Source of the DNA: Pycnococcus provasolii
Lineage: Eukaryota > Chlorophyta > Pseudoscourfieldiophyceae > Pseudoscourfieldiales
Assembly (NCBI GenBank): GCA_049487715.1
Contig: CP150550.1
Span: 744,001-808,000, forward strand
Direction: 5' to 3'
DNA length: 64,000 bases
In this document: in pieces, positions 20,199 to 28,994 of the stretch
Position numbering within the stretch: position 1 is the stretch's first letter
Layout of the letters: each line of letters begins with the position of its first letter
Position numbers and translations under genes: made by a program
Notes under the pieces: model-generated
The model's database searches: none
What the model was told of the DNA's origin: nothing
What the model saw: the letters and a program-made list of their open reading frames with translations, nothing else

Positions 20199-21659
20199 CT
20201 ACAAGTCAGCAAATGCATCTTGTTGCTCACTGTCCTCGACACGAAGATAGGAGGCTGCTTGCCGCTTCGACGACGTGAGCCATGCGTACAAGAGCAGCAT
20301 GGGGGCGCAAAGGGCGCCAAATGCGCCCAGAAGGGCAAATGCTGCCGCAAATGCTCTTTCATCTGCATCGCCACCATACTTCGACTTCACGATGCCAACA
20401 AGATAGGGACCTACAAGTCCCCCCATTTGTCCGACTGCATTCACAGCCGCGAATCCGGCAGCCATAGCCTCGCCGCGGAGAAACGTTGGAGCGATGCCTA
20501 AGAGAGGTGCCTGAGCCGCCCAAATTAGGGCAGCCGCAAGCGACAACACGACGAGTGTTCCCTTGCCAGCATGCGGCGCCGCGGCGAGTGTGAGCGACCC
20601 TGCGAAGGCGGTAACGGCAGCAACAACCTCTCGTCGTCCGCCTCGCGTACGAACGAGGTGGCCCGCGCCGACGTTGGCAGCCGCAGCAAGCGAGAATGGT
20701 ATTGCCGATAGCAGCGAGACGGTCACGGCGCGTCGTGCGAGATCCGCAGACGACAAGGTGTCGTGGTCATCATCATGTGCAAAGCCAGCGGCAGATGAGA
20801 CAAACTGTGGAATCCAGAAGACACAGCCGTAGGTGGGAATCTCCAAGAGAAGCCAGCACACACCAAGCCACCACGTGCGCCAGTCTCGAAAGGCTTGTTG
20901 TGCCGTACAACCGCCATCGTCGTCTCCACCTAATTTCGCCTCCGCCTGGATCCAATTCACCTCTTGTGGAGACAACCACGTCGCCTGCTCGGGCGACCGT
21001 GGGAGCCGTCTTAACACGACAGCTGCAAGAGGTAGAGCTAGCAAGGCACCTTCGACAATGAAAACTCCTTTCCAGCCCACCGTGGCGAGAAGCAGCGCCG
21101 CGAGCGGTCCTCCCACGGCGCCCGCTAGCGCGGTGGCCGTGGTGACGACGGGGTAGCGGTTTATGAATCGCTTGCACCCGTACCACTGTTGGACTGTGTA
21201 GGCACATCCTGGAAAAGCGCCCGCTTCGAATGCGCCTAGCACGAGTCTTGTGATGACTAGCTGCGTGGAAGTGGTGACGAAAGCCGTTGAGGCTGCCGCA
21301 ACGCCCCAGCCCGCCAAGATGAAGGCCAGCCATCGCGGCGAGCCGAGGCGGGAGAGGCAGATATTCGACGGCACTTCAAACAGAACGTATGTGGCGAAGA
21401 ATGCGGATGCGGCTGCGCCGTACGACGCATCCGAGAGGTTGACGGTGGAGCGCATCAGCGGGGCGGCGTACGCGAGCGCGGAGCGGTCGAGGTATGCGAC
21501 GAGCGCGATGAGCCACAGGAGGAGGAGCACGCGAACGTCAACCTTGCGGAGAGTCACATCATGAGCTGATGTTACTCCTGACTGCTCCTCTGATGACTGC
21601 TCGGGAGATGATTCAGAATCAAATTCAAAATCACCACTGACGGCTAACGAGGACACCAT
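20199..21659 (-). CDS. MFS transporter, anion:cation symporter type
   Basis: 486 residues from the ATG at 21659; the frame extends 4 codons further only via a non-ATG start. There are about 12 transmembrane segments. The first is VLLLLWLIALVAYLDRSALA, and the YLDR signature plus YVLFEVPSNICLSRLG match the ACS/SLC17-like branch of the major facilitator superfamily (bacterial tartrate/glucarate and fungal allantoate permease relatives). An acidic cytosolic loop (GGDDDGG) lies between helices 6 and 7. It probably carries organic anions by H+ or Na+ symport, but the substrate is unknown. The stop is TAG, only 75 bp from the convergent NCA2-like stop. Confidence 0.8.
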   Translation of the reverse strand: MVSSLAVSGDFEFDSESSPEQSSEEQSGVTSAHDVTLRKVDVRVLLLLWLIALVAYLDRSALAYAAPLMRSTVNLSDASYGAAASAFFATYVLFEVPSNICLSRLGSPRWLAFILAGWGVAAASTAFVTTSTQLVITRLVLGAFEAGAFPGCAYTVQQWYGCKRFINRYPVVTTATALAGAVGGPLAALLLATVGWKGVFIVEGALLALPLAAVVLRRLPRSPEQATWLSPQEVNWIQAEAKLGGDDDGGCTAQQAFRDWRTWWLGVCWLLLEIPTYGCVFWIPQFVSSAAGFAHDDDHDTLSSADLARRAVTVSLLSAIPFSLAAAANVGAGHLVRTRGGRREVVAAVTAFAGSLTLAAAPHAGKGTLVVLSLAAALIWAAQAPLLGIAPTFLRGEAMAAGFAAVNAVGQMGGLVGPYLVGIVKSKYGGDADERAFAAAFALLGAFGALCAPMLLLYAWLTSSKRQAASYLRVEDSEQQDAFADL

Positions 21660-21811
21660 TTGTGTGTTCAACCACTCACGACGTTAGCGTAACGACATTA
21701 TTAGCTGCTAGCACAAGAGTTTAAAAACACGCCAGATTCGAGAGAGTCGAGAGGAGCACGCAGATGATTTCAGAAATTACCACCAACCTATTCGGAGAGA
21801 CGATCGGTACG

Positions 21812-21853
21812 GTAACCCTACACCCTAACCCGGTAACCCTACACCCTACACCC
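21812..21853 (+). repeat. Degenerate telomere-type repeats (ACCCTA units)
   Basis: GGTAACCCTACACCCTAACC followed by similar units: interrupted CCCTAA/CCCTACA hexamers and heptamers. It lies about 150 bp upstream of the MFS start and 120 bp beyond the eRF1 stop. Confidence 0.7.
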
Positions 21854-21970
21854 GAATCCGAATCCTGGGTGAAATGAGAGGATGAGGTTATGTAGTACAT
21901 AGGTAGAGATTAGTATGTACGGGTAGTTAGTTATGCATGTTACAAGAAACACCTATATAAGGTCGTGGTA

Positions 21971-23305
21971 TTAGAAGTCGTCGTCAGACCAGTCCACCGC
22001 GAGGTCGTCGTCGTTCACCTCGAACTGAGACGTGTCCACCTGGTACCGAAGGATGCCGCCGATGCCGCCAAAACCACGGCAAAACTGACTCCCCTCCTGG
22101 CTGCAGTCCGTCACGAACTCAAGCACGCACCCGAACCGCTTGTACTCGTTCGCAAACCACTCAAGCAGGCTCACCTTCTCCACAACCTCTAGCTCGACGC
22201 CAGTGTCGTCGTCGTGGAAGTTGGCGTCGTCCTTAAGCTGCTCGGGCGTCATGTTCTTCGTCACGAGGTCACCCGTGCCGACGTTCTTCAGCGTCGTGCG
22301 GTAAATCTCCAAATTCTCCCAAACAACGAGCGTCTCCACCGCTCCCATGTCCATGCACGTCAGCGTGTCCTCCACGCCAAACACGTACTTGCCCGAGTCC
22401 TGCGCAACCTCGTCGAAAAACTTGGCAATGAGTTTCTTCTCCTGGATGAACTTCACATTCGACAGAACGTCCGCGCTCAGCTCGATCGCCTGGTTGAATC
22501 CGTTCTCGCCGCCGTACGACACGTCGACGGTGTTCAGCACAATCTTGCTGAGGCGAATGTCGAACATGTCGCTGCCGCCCAGCACGTTCTTGAAGTCTGC
22601 GCTACCCGCAAGCACCAGCCCCGCGACGTTGGGCTTGTCGTCGTTGATGAAAAACTGCGTCGCCAGCTCAGCAACCTTGCGCACGTAGTTGTGGCGCTTC
22701 TCGAGACGAAGGCGCGCAAAACGAAGCGCGGACTGACCACCACGTCCGTGCTTTTTCGGCAGGTCGACGGAGAACTTGTGCAGCACCTCGCGCGTGTTCC
22801 CTGTGAGCGTTCCGTACAGCGATCCGTTACCATCCATGACGATGAACCCGTAGCGCTGGTCCGACTCGAGGAGCTCCTTCAGCGCCTCTGTGTGAAACTT
22901 GTTGTCGCACAGATACAGACTCGTGTTGATGGGCTTGAAAGGCTCAAAGTCCATGTTCATCTTCTTCTCCTTCCCCTCCTCCGTGACAATCATTCCCGTG
23001 TACACGACCAGCCCGTTCGGGGGAACCTTCGTGTACAGCTTGAGCCTCTGCTGTGCGGAGGTGATGGCTCCTAGAACGCTCTGCCTGTTGACGCGGTTCT
23101 TGATATTAGACGCCGTTCCGTACTCGTCTGCGAGCATCTTGTTGACGCGCGCCACTTGGTCTTTCGGCGGCATGATGAGGCTGATCATTGACGTTCCGTT
23201 TCCTCGCGCGTCAGTGAGCATCTTGATAAGTTTTTTGATTTTCCACATTTCAATCTGCTTCTCGTGCTCGTCGAGGTTTTCTCCGGAAGCTCCTTTCGAC
23301 GACAT
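21971..23305 (-). CDS. ETF1: Eukaryotic peptide chain release factor eRF1
   Basis: 444 residues, normal for the family and very close to land-plant eRF1. The N domain has the GTS site ([12 protein letters not shown], about 37-46), the YxCxxxF motif (YLCDNKF, 131-137) and, where the near-universal NIKS stands, NIKN (67-70; Asn codon at 23096-23098). The GGQ catalytic loop is intact (GRGGQ, GGQ at 189-191). The C domain ends with an acidic tail ([15 protein letters not shown]). eRF1 reads all three stop codons in the ribosomal A site and triggers peptide release with eRF3. Stop is TAA. Neighbouring genes use TAA, TAG and TGA normally. Confidence 0.97.
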   Translation of the reverse strand: MSSKGASGENLDEHEKQIEMWKIKKLIKMLTDARGNGTSMISLIMPPKDQVARVNKMLADEYGTASNIKNRVNRQSVLGAITSAQQRLKLYTKVPPNGLVVYTGMIVTEEGKEKKMNMDFEPFKPINTSLYLCDNKFHTEALKELLESDQRYGFIVMDGNGSLYGTLTGNTREVLHKFSVDLPKKHGRGGQSALRFARLRLEKRHNYVRKVAELATQFFINDDKPNVAGLVLAGSADFKNVLGGSDMFDIRLSKIVLNTVDVSYGGENGFNQAIELSADVLSNVKFIQEKKLIAKFFDEVAQDSGKYVFGVEDTLTCMDMGAVETLVVWENLEIYRTTLKNVGTGDLVTKNMTPEQLKDDANFHDDDTGVELEVVEKVSLLEWFANEYKRFGCVLEFVTDCSQEGSQFCRGFGGIGGILRYQVDTSQFEVNDDDLAVDWSDDDF

Positions 23306-23465
23306 GTTGTTGTATTTCTACGAGAAAAATCACCACGAACGACCAAGCAGGAGTAAAGTCGAGACTGAACTTTTTTTGAGAAAGTTTTTTTGATTTCGCG
23401 CCGCCAGAATTCTTGCACCGGACCGGCCAGAGCCGACCCAGACCCAACAAAGCACAACAAGAAAA

Positions 23466-23540
23466 ATGTTAGGGTTTGAAATGTTAGGGTTACCCAAATT
23501 CATGGGGAGAATGTTTTAATTTTTAGGGGTTAGGTTTGGT
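23466..23540 (+). repeat. Scattered telomere-type repeats upstream of eRF1
   Basis: ATGTTAGGGTTTGAAATGTT begins a pair of TTAGGG(TT) copies in a 17-bp direct repeat, followed at 23523-23540 by GGGGTTAGGTTTGG. These are weaker than other arrays but have the same position, about 160-235 bp before a start codon. Confidence 0.6.
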
Positions 23541-23764
23541 TATCTTGCGTGCTGCGCTGGTGCTGCGCTCCCTTACTTGCTAACCAGCCACCTCTAAGGG
23601 TACGTACTGTACGGACTTTTCGACGCTCTGTGGACTTGCGCGCTCATGCACAATGCTCAATGACGTGATCCTCGATTGACGTCACACCCTCAGGATGTAG
23701 ACTGGAAACGAAGAGTTTTTGAATAACATTTGTAGTACATTACAACAGGATTTTCATGGAAAAC

Positions 23765-25012
23765 TTAGTACACCTGCAAGCCGCGCATTTGGCGACCCGG
23801 CCCGGGACGCCAAATCGGCGCGTCGACATCCGACATACCTCCCAGTCGGTGGTGCGCGTGAGAAGATAGAATGTCAGATACGAGACGACGACGAGCATTT
23901 CGACGCCGATCTTTCGCCCTCTTGGGGGCGAGGCGCGCATCACGAGAGACAAATGCCAAGCGAAACTTCTCCGCCATCGCGCCAAAGGGAACGGGCGTCG
24001 CGTCAGACTTCTCGGTGCCGCAGGACTCATGCGAGACAATGTCAAACGTTGGGTCACTTGGTGGTACGATGCCAAGAGTTTGCCAAGTAGTGCGCATCTG
24101 TGCATCCGACGGTGCTAAGAAACATGACGCTGCGTGATCCGCATCCGACGCGCAATTCGCGGAGGTTGTAGCGTACCACGAATCGACGAGACGTCGCGTC
24201 TCGACGACTGTATCAAGCGACGACATCCAAGGAGATGAATGCGGAGCATCCGTGCATATGATCACTCGTTCGAGACAATTCAGCCTTCCTTCTTCGACAA
24301 CGTCCACGTCGTCCAGCTCTTCCCAGCTTGCGGTCGATCGCCGCTGCGTGGTGTTCCGGCGCAGCTTTGGCAGTAGGCGTGGCAGAGCCTTGCGTGCAGC
24401 TTCAAGTTCCGCCGAAGTTCCTCCTACTTCAAGCACGCGAATCCGCGGAGCGAGAACGGGCAAAATTGACTCTAAATCGCCTGCCGTGATCAAAGGGCAA
24501 GCATTGATACGTAGAACTTCGATGCAACCACCCGAGAGGCGGAGTGCGTCGGTGAGTGTCACGCCGTCTAGTTGTGAAGTGAAGGAAAGGTCCATCGTGC
24601 TGCCACCATCGAGGGGAACATTTCTTAGCAGCACATTCAGACGTGCGTGCGCGTGTTCTCCATTTCGCCAAGCTTCCCCTCGAGCGTGCGAAATGAGTGC
24701 GACCGATGCGGCCTGCGGTAGTGTGCGCAAGATTGCACGCACAGCCTCCCTCTCGTCGTCGTCGTCGCCGTCGTCATCGTCATCGAAGGAGTCGTGATTT
24801 GGTGGAGTTTTGGAAGCAGCGTCGTCGCGACCGGGTTCTTCTTCTTCTTCTTCTTCTTCTTCTTCTTCGAAGGAGTCGTGCTTGACGACAGCGTTATCGT
24901 GTTCTAAACTGCTGGCGTCACACTCGTCGCCCTCAGCCAGCAAGCCGGCGAGCAAGCCCCCTTGCACGGCGAGTGCGAGAGACGCGAGCACCGAGAGACG
25001 AGGCACGGCCAT
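23765..25012 (-). CDS. Hypothetical protein with signal peptide and acidic region
   Basis: 415 residues from the ATG at 25012. The frame stays open to 25123, but the chosen start gives a good signal-type sequence (MAVPRLSVLASLALAVQGGL). Two acidic runs follow (poly-Glu and poly-Asp, about 45-85). A central stretch (LTDALRLSGGCIEVLRINAC, then PLITAGDLESILPVLAPRIR and VLEVGG) has leucine spacing like one or two leucine-rich repeats. The C-terminus is Arg-rich (KRAKDRRRNARRRL). I do not recognise a family and propose no function. Stop is TAA. Confidence 0.6.
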   Translation of the reverse strand: MAVPRLSVLASLALAVQGGLLAGLLAEGDECDASSLEHDNAVVKHDSFEEEEEEEEEEEPGRDDAASKTPPNHDSFDDDDDGDDDDEREAVRAILRTLPQAASVALISHARGEAWRNGEHAHARLNVLLRNVPLDGGSTMDLSFTSQLDGVTLTDALRLSGGCIEVLRINACPLITAGDLESILPVLAPRIRVLEVGGTSAELEAARKALPRLLPKLRRNTTQRRSTASWEELDDVDVVEEGRLNCLERVIICTDAPHSSPWMSSLDTVVETRRLVDSWYATTSANCASDADHAASCFLAPSDAQMRTTWQTLGIVPPSDPTFDIVSHESCGTEKSDATPVPFGAMAEKFRLAFVSRDARLAPKRAKDRRRNARRRLVSDILSSHAHHRLGGMSDVDAPIWRPGPGRQMRGLQVY

Positions 25013-25160
25013 GCTCCAGCAGCGAACTGTCAACGACGTCCCATCACTGCCGCCATGCCGCCATATCACTGGCGAACTTTCCCAATAATGGGAAATCGCA
25101 AAAGCAATTCGGAAAAAGTCCAAAAAGTCAGGTTTCGGGGTTTGGATTTCACGGAAGGAG

Positions 25161-25188
25161 TAACCCTAACCCTAACCCTAACCCTAAT
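25161..25188 (+). repeat. Interstitial telomere-type array (TAACCC)4
   Basis: Four to five CCCTAA units ending CCCTAATC, 81 bp upstream of the chalcone-isomerase-like ATG and about 150 bp upstream of the divergent hypothetical gene. Confidence 0.9.
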
Positions 25189-25268
25189 CTTCTGTTCCGA
25201 TTTGGATAAGATTTTTCATTTCACTTTTTGAGAACTTTCCCACCTTTCCTAAAGTCTCTCATCCTGAT

Positions 25269-25988
25269 ATGCTCGGTGGTAGTCCTCATGGAGGTTTCTT
25301 TCGAAGCGTGCGTGCACGCAGCAGTGTCGCGTCCATGTCGTTCCTTGGACTCAGTAGCATAGCCTCTTCTGCTGTTCCGGCTATGCGTGGTGTGCGACGC
25401 ATTGGTGTCGCACACGCGGGGCCTGCGTGCTGCGCGCACAAAAATGTCAACAAAAAAGTCAAAGAGCCGTCAACCGGGGTCGAGTTTGATGGCACAGTCG
25501 AAGGACTGAAGTGCGTCGGGGCGGGTGTGCGAGTGAAGAAAATTGGACCTGTCAGGGTTAAGGTGTACGCCGTCGCACTGTACGTCGACGCGAACGGCGC
25601 CAAGGCTGCTAATGACGCGGAAAACCTCATGACAGGGTCGTACGAACGTAAGGTGGTCGTCAAACTCGTACGCAACGTCAAGGCGGACACGTTCTGGGGA
25701 GCACTCGCAGACGCGCTGCGCCCGCGCATGGGTGCGAAGGCGTTCGAAGGTAGCGACGCTTCCAAGAAGTTGAAGGACTTTTTTCACGAAGCGGGAAAAC
25801 TCGAAAACGGCAGCGCCGTCACGCTGCACTGGAAAAAGCCGTCAGAGCTTTGCGTCGGAGCTAACGGAAAGAAGGTGAGTATCGCATCAAAGGAACTTGC
25901 CACCGCGCTCTTCGACGTATACCTTGGCAAAGACCCAGTCAGTCCACCCGCACTCAAGTCCTTCAAGGAGGGTATCCAGAAGCTGTAA
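25269..25988 (+). CDS. Chalcone-isomerase-like / plastid fatty-acid-binding protein
   Basis: 239 residues. The first ~65 residues are Ser/Ala/Arg-rich with repeated Met, a plausible plastid transit peptide. The rest is a chalcone-isomerase fold: GVEFDGTVEGLKCVGAGVRV, KIGPVRVKVYAVALYVD, KVVVKLVRNVKADTFWGAL and the final KELATALFDVYLGKDPVSP. Algal homologues lack flavonoid pathways, and the plastid CHI-like (FAP-type) branch binds fatty acids, so this is the likelier role. It converges with the next gene 184 bp away. Stop is TAA. Confidence 0.8.
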   Translation: MLGGSPHGGFFRSVRARSSVASMSFLGLSSIASSAVPAMRGVRRIGVAHAGPACCAHKNVNKKVKEPSTGVEFDGTVEGLKCVGAGVRVKKIGPVRVKVYAVALYVDANGAKAANDAENLMTGSYERKVVVKLVRNVKADTFWGALADALRPRMGAKAFEGSDASKKLKDFFHEAGKLENGSAVTLHWKKPSELCVGANGKKVSIASKELATALFDVYLGKDPVSPPALKSFKEGIQKL

Positions 25989-25990
25989 GA

Positions 25991-26032
25991 TCGCTCATTC
26001 AGTAATGGAATTGAGTATACTTTGATCACGAA
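25991..26032 (+). repeat. Dispersed 3'-end element, copy B (short)
   Basis: Starts 3 bp after the TAA of the CHI-like gene: CGCTCATTCAGTAATGGAAT, then TGAGTATACTTTGATC. It keeps the first conserved block but lacks the GCGGTCGTCC block, so it is a truncated copy. Confidence 0.6.
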
Positions 26033-26171
26033 CCCCATCATCGTGTCAGCAAGACGCAGAGCGCTAGATGTTGTGGGCCACGAAGAGAAAAATGCATCAA
26101 TTCGTCTGAATCGAAAGGGGAAAAAAAGAAAGAAAAATGCTACCTTTACATTCGTCCATGCGCGCGTCACG

Positions 26172-27497
26172 TCACGGCAAGTCGAGGCTAGCCTCGTCGG
26201 CCATCGGATGTAATTGCACGGGCGGGCTCAGCGGACGGTGGTGCCGTTCTCTGGCTGAAGACACCATCACGTTGATCGCATTCGCTGCGTACGTATTCGC
26301 CGCATAAGCACGGCGGCGTGCCTCCTTCTGTATCGCAGGAAATGATCTGCTACCCTTGCCACCAATCACATCAAGCGGGCCGTCTCGGAGTTCCGCTTCG
26401 CGCTCCTCGTCCTCCTCCGTCCACTCTGGTGGCGGTGGTTGGAAACTGTACTCTTTTGCGGCGTCGTACACGCTCTGAGGATCGATATGCCCGTACGGAA
26501 GTGTGTACTCCACCTGCGACACCTTGCCCAAGCTCTGCTCGCGGTTTTCGTCAAGAGCGACGTTCGTCATCAACGCGAGCAGCTTGTTGCTCGTGGCTGC
26601 CGCCACCGGCGAGTGGAAAGCATTCGCCTTCTTCGCCGCTGTCTCTGTTTCCTCCACTATCGACTTAACAACCTTCATCTGTGGACGTTCACTCTCCACC
26701 TCCTTGCGCCACGTCGACTGGTACACGCTCTCTTCCTGCACGCGCCTTGGTTTGTTGTTCGGAAGCTCCAACGGCGTTTCTGAAGATAGCACACGCGAAG
26801 CCCTGCTCCTTGGTCTCGCTTTCCCGCCCGCACCAAAGGTGACCTTGCCCTGCTGCTGCTGCTGCTGCTGCTGTTGTCCCTCCTCTGGCTGTGGCTGTGG
26901 CTGCTTCGTCGCTTGTTCCACCATCAGCTTGCGCAGCTGCTTTTTGCTTTCTGTTATTTTTTCTAACTCCGCCACTCTCTCCGCCTCAATTCGTTCGCTT
27001 TCCGCCTTCCTTCTCGCTTGTGCGAGCATGCCTGGAACTCTGAGGTGAGCTGCGTACTTTTCTTTCGCGAATGCGTGCTTTTCCCTCTCGCGTTCCCTCG
27101 TGTCGTCGTCCTTGCTTGATGGCGCCAGCCATCCGTTTGCGGCGAGCCAGTTTGTGTTTGCAAGTTCCACCGCCGGACTCGCTTCGTCGATTGCCTGTGC
27201 ATACGTTCCATCGTTGGCTAACCTTCTAGCCGCAGCTTCAGGTACGAAAGCGGCCGGCACGGAGTCCCACGTGTTTCTCGGCAAGAAGGAGACGTGCGTA
27301 CCATGTTGCTGCGACAAGTCCCGAGATAACGACGCATCCCCTTCGAACAAGTCGTCTTGAGTGACCCCCATGTGTGAACCTTCGTATATCAGTAGAGAAT
27401 CACTAATAGAAGAAGGACTACTAATATTACGAGGAGCACGAGCCCCATGGCCACCACCACCATGGCCACCACCTGGAGGAGGAGGAGGAGACGCCAT
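26172..27497 (-). CDS. Hypothetical protein, Gln-rich with coiled coil
   Basis: 441 residues from the ATG at 27497; the frame runs to 27527, but the Pro/Gly/His-rich start after this ATG is the simplest reading. A charged helix (ARRKAESERIEAERVAELEK and on, about 155-200) predicts a coiled coil. It is followed by a CAG/CTG-encoded poly-Gln run (near 26852-26876) and a basic stretch. The C-terminal half includes VEYTLPYGHIDPQSVYDAAK and PPPPEWTEEDEEREAEL. No family recognised. Stop is TAG or similar at the left end of the frame, 184 bp from the convergent gene. Confidence 0.6.
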   Translation of the reverse strand: MASPPPPPGGGHGGGGHGARAPRNISSPSSISDSLLIYEGSHMGVTQDDLFEGDASLSRDLSQQHGTHVSFLPRNTWDSVPAAFVPEAAARRLANDGTYAQAIDEASPAVELANTNWLAANGWLAPSSKDDDTREREREKHAFAKEKYAAHLRVPGMLAQARRKAESERIEAERVAELEKITESKKQLRKLMVEQATKQPQPQPEEGQQQQQQQQQGKVTFGAGGKARPRSRASRVLSSETPLELPNNKPRRVQEESVYQSTWRKEVESERPQMKVVKSIVEETETAAKKANAFHSPVAAATSNKLLALMTNVALDENREQSLGKVSQVEYTLPYGHIDPQSVYDAAKEYSFQPPPPEWTEEDEEREAELRDGPLDVIGGKGSRSFPAIQKEARRRAYAANTYAANAINVMVSSARERHHRPLSPPVQLHPMADEASLDLP

Positions 27498-27765
27498 GAA
27501 TATTAGGGAGAGTGGTTTTGACAACAAGAATAAGAATAATGAGGACGGGTTTCGGAAGTCTCTCCGGAATCAGAAAACATTGGTGTTAACAGGGGTTGCC
27601 TGTTGCGAGACACACTCGGAATGGAATTTCCCACCCATTAATGCGTCCGCGGAGCCTCCCTCCGGAGCCAACGTCTTGCCGAGCGTCTTGACGAGCGTCT
27701 TGCCGAGAAAACGTCTTGCCGAGCGTCTTGACGAGCGTCTGGTGCTTGACCCCAGGGGTGGCACC

Positions 27766-27829
27766 GTTAGGGTTAGGGTTTGGGGTCGTACCTCTAGGGC
27801 TTTAGGGTTACCGTTAGGGTTAGGGTTTC
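27766..27829 (+). repeat. Telomere-type repeats, two clusters
   Basis: CCGTTAGGGTTAGGGTTTGG at 27763-27782, then CTTTAGGGTTACCGTTAGGG with GTTAGGGTTTCC ending at 27829. They lie in the divergent spacer between the Gln-rich hypothetical and the MED20-like gene. Just before them (27672-27745) is a repeated GAGCGTCTTG(ACGAGCGTCT) unit. Confidence 0.8.
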
Positions 27830-28001
27830 CCCATGTGTGTTTTGACTCTTTTCTTCTCGCCAACTAGTTGTTCCGACTCCATCCATCCAACCACATGGCA
27901 TTGATGTCCACGTCAATAATGTCGGATCTGTCTTCTTCATCTTCGAGAACTCACAGCAGCCTTCCTTTAAGTGACAGCGTTCGTCTTTTGCACTTTTTTA
28001 A

Positions 28002-28925
28002 CACATCTTCATCTTCATCCTTGTCGGGTCGTCATCATCATCGTTCTTGGGCCGGGATCCCGACGTGGATGTGTCAGGTGCTTCCGCTTTAGCTGCTGCT
28101 TGCTCGTACATTGGATTCCAGTATAGTAATTCGATCTCTGTCGCGTGTGATATCGTTCGGTCAGGGGCTTCAGGGGCTTCGGGAAGTGCGCAAGGGGGAC
28201 AGCAGGTTGGGGGGGCACAGCACGCCAAGGGACAACAATCGCAAACTCAGACGAACGTGCCGGGAAATCCGTGGAAGCCGCCGAACGACGTTTTTATTAT
28301 ACGCAGATCCGACGACGCCAACGCCGTCGCGCTCGTACTCAGGCAACAGAGACGCATACTGAGAGGAGGGGCGGAGCTCATCAAACTCGTCGACACAAAC
28401 ACCAAGAGAGTCAGGCTCGCGTGGCAGGGGGAACGGTACGTGCGAGGAGACGTGGATATCAACATCTTCAAGTGTACCCTCGCAAACAAGGTACTCGTCG
28501 TGCTCGTCGAATTCGTTCACACAAGTTGCCATCGCTGGCCTGAAGAGACAATTACGAGAGTCACGCACACGGCAAGCAACGCAGCACCAGCAGGCACGCC
28601 GGCGGTCCCTCAAGCACGAAGGGTCATCGCACCGCCGCAGACTCTCGTCGCCGTTGCGAACGAACTCGAGCAGTCCGTCAACGAAATCATCGCCGAGAAA
28701 CTCCCGCACGCTGAAGTGCTTGCAGGCGGCACGTGGGATCCGATGGACACGCCGCCGTTCGAGCAATACGTCGAGCTCGGGGCCCAGGGAAGCGAATGCC
28801 TTCGTCTGCACACCGCCGTCATATGCGCGAGCGCAACCGGGCGCGTCATCAGCGGGGTCCGAGCAGGCATGAACAAGTCCACACCAAGTGCGGCAACGCC
28901 GCTCGTGACGCCAAAGCAGACTTAG
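28002..28925 (+). CDS. Mediator subunit MED20-like (5' end uncertain)
   Basis: About 292 residues are well supported from 28047, but this frame has no ATG before residue 235 and is open only back to 28002. A first exon or frame change is therefore required; the frame starting with the ATG near 27895 (SDSVRLLHFFNTSSS) is the best candidate N-terminus. Similarity to plant MED20 is seen in NDVFIIRRSDD, in RVRLAWQGERYVRGDVDINI followed by FKCTLANKVLVVLVEF, and in the C-terminal LHTAVICASATGRVISG, which matches the MED20 HTAV...A...I ending. MED20 belongs to the Mediator head module. A Gly/Gln-rich linker (about 38-70) sits near the start. Identification is moderate. Stop is TAG, only 70 bp from the convergent PcyA stop. 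Confidence 0.5.
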   Translation, partial: HIFIFILVGSSSSSFLGRDPDVDVSGASALAAACSYIGFQYSNSISVACDIVRSGASGASGSAQGGQQVGGAQHAKGQQSQTQTNVPGNPWKPPNDVFIIRRSDDANAVALVLRQQRRILRGGAELIKLVDTNTKRVRLAWQGERYVRGDVDINIFKCTLANKVLVVLVEFVHTSCHRWPEETITRVTHTASNAAPAGTPAVPQARRVIAPPQTLVAVANELEQSVNEIIAEKLPHAEVLAGGTWDPMDTPPFEQYVELGAQGSECLRLHTAVICASATGRVISGVRAGMNKSTPSAATPLVTPKQT

Positions 28926-28994
28926 TTTTTGTCTCGTTATCGTCAAGTTGATTATGTACAGCATTAAGTAACAAAAGAATCAGATATGAATATT

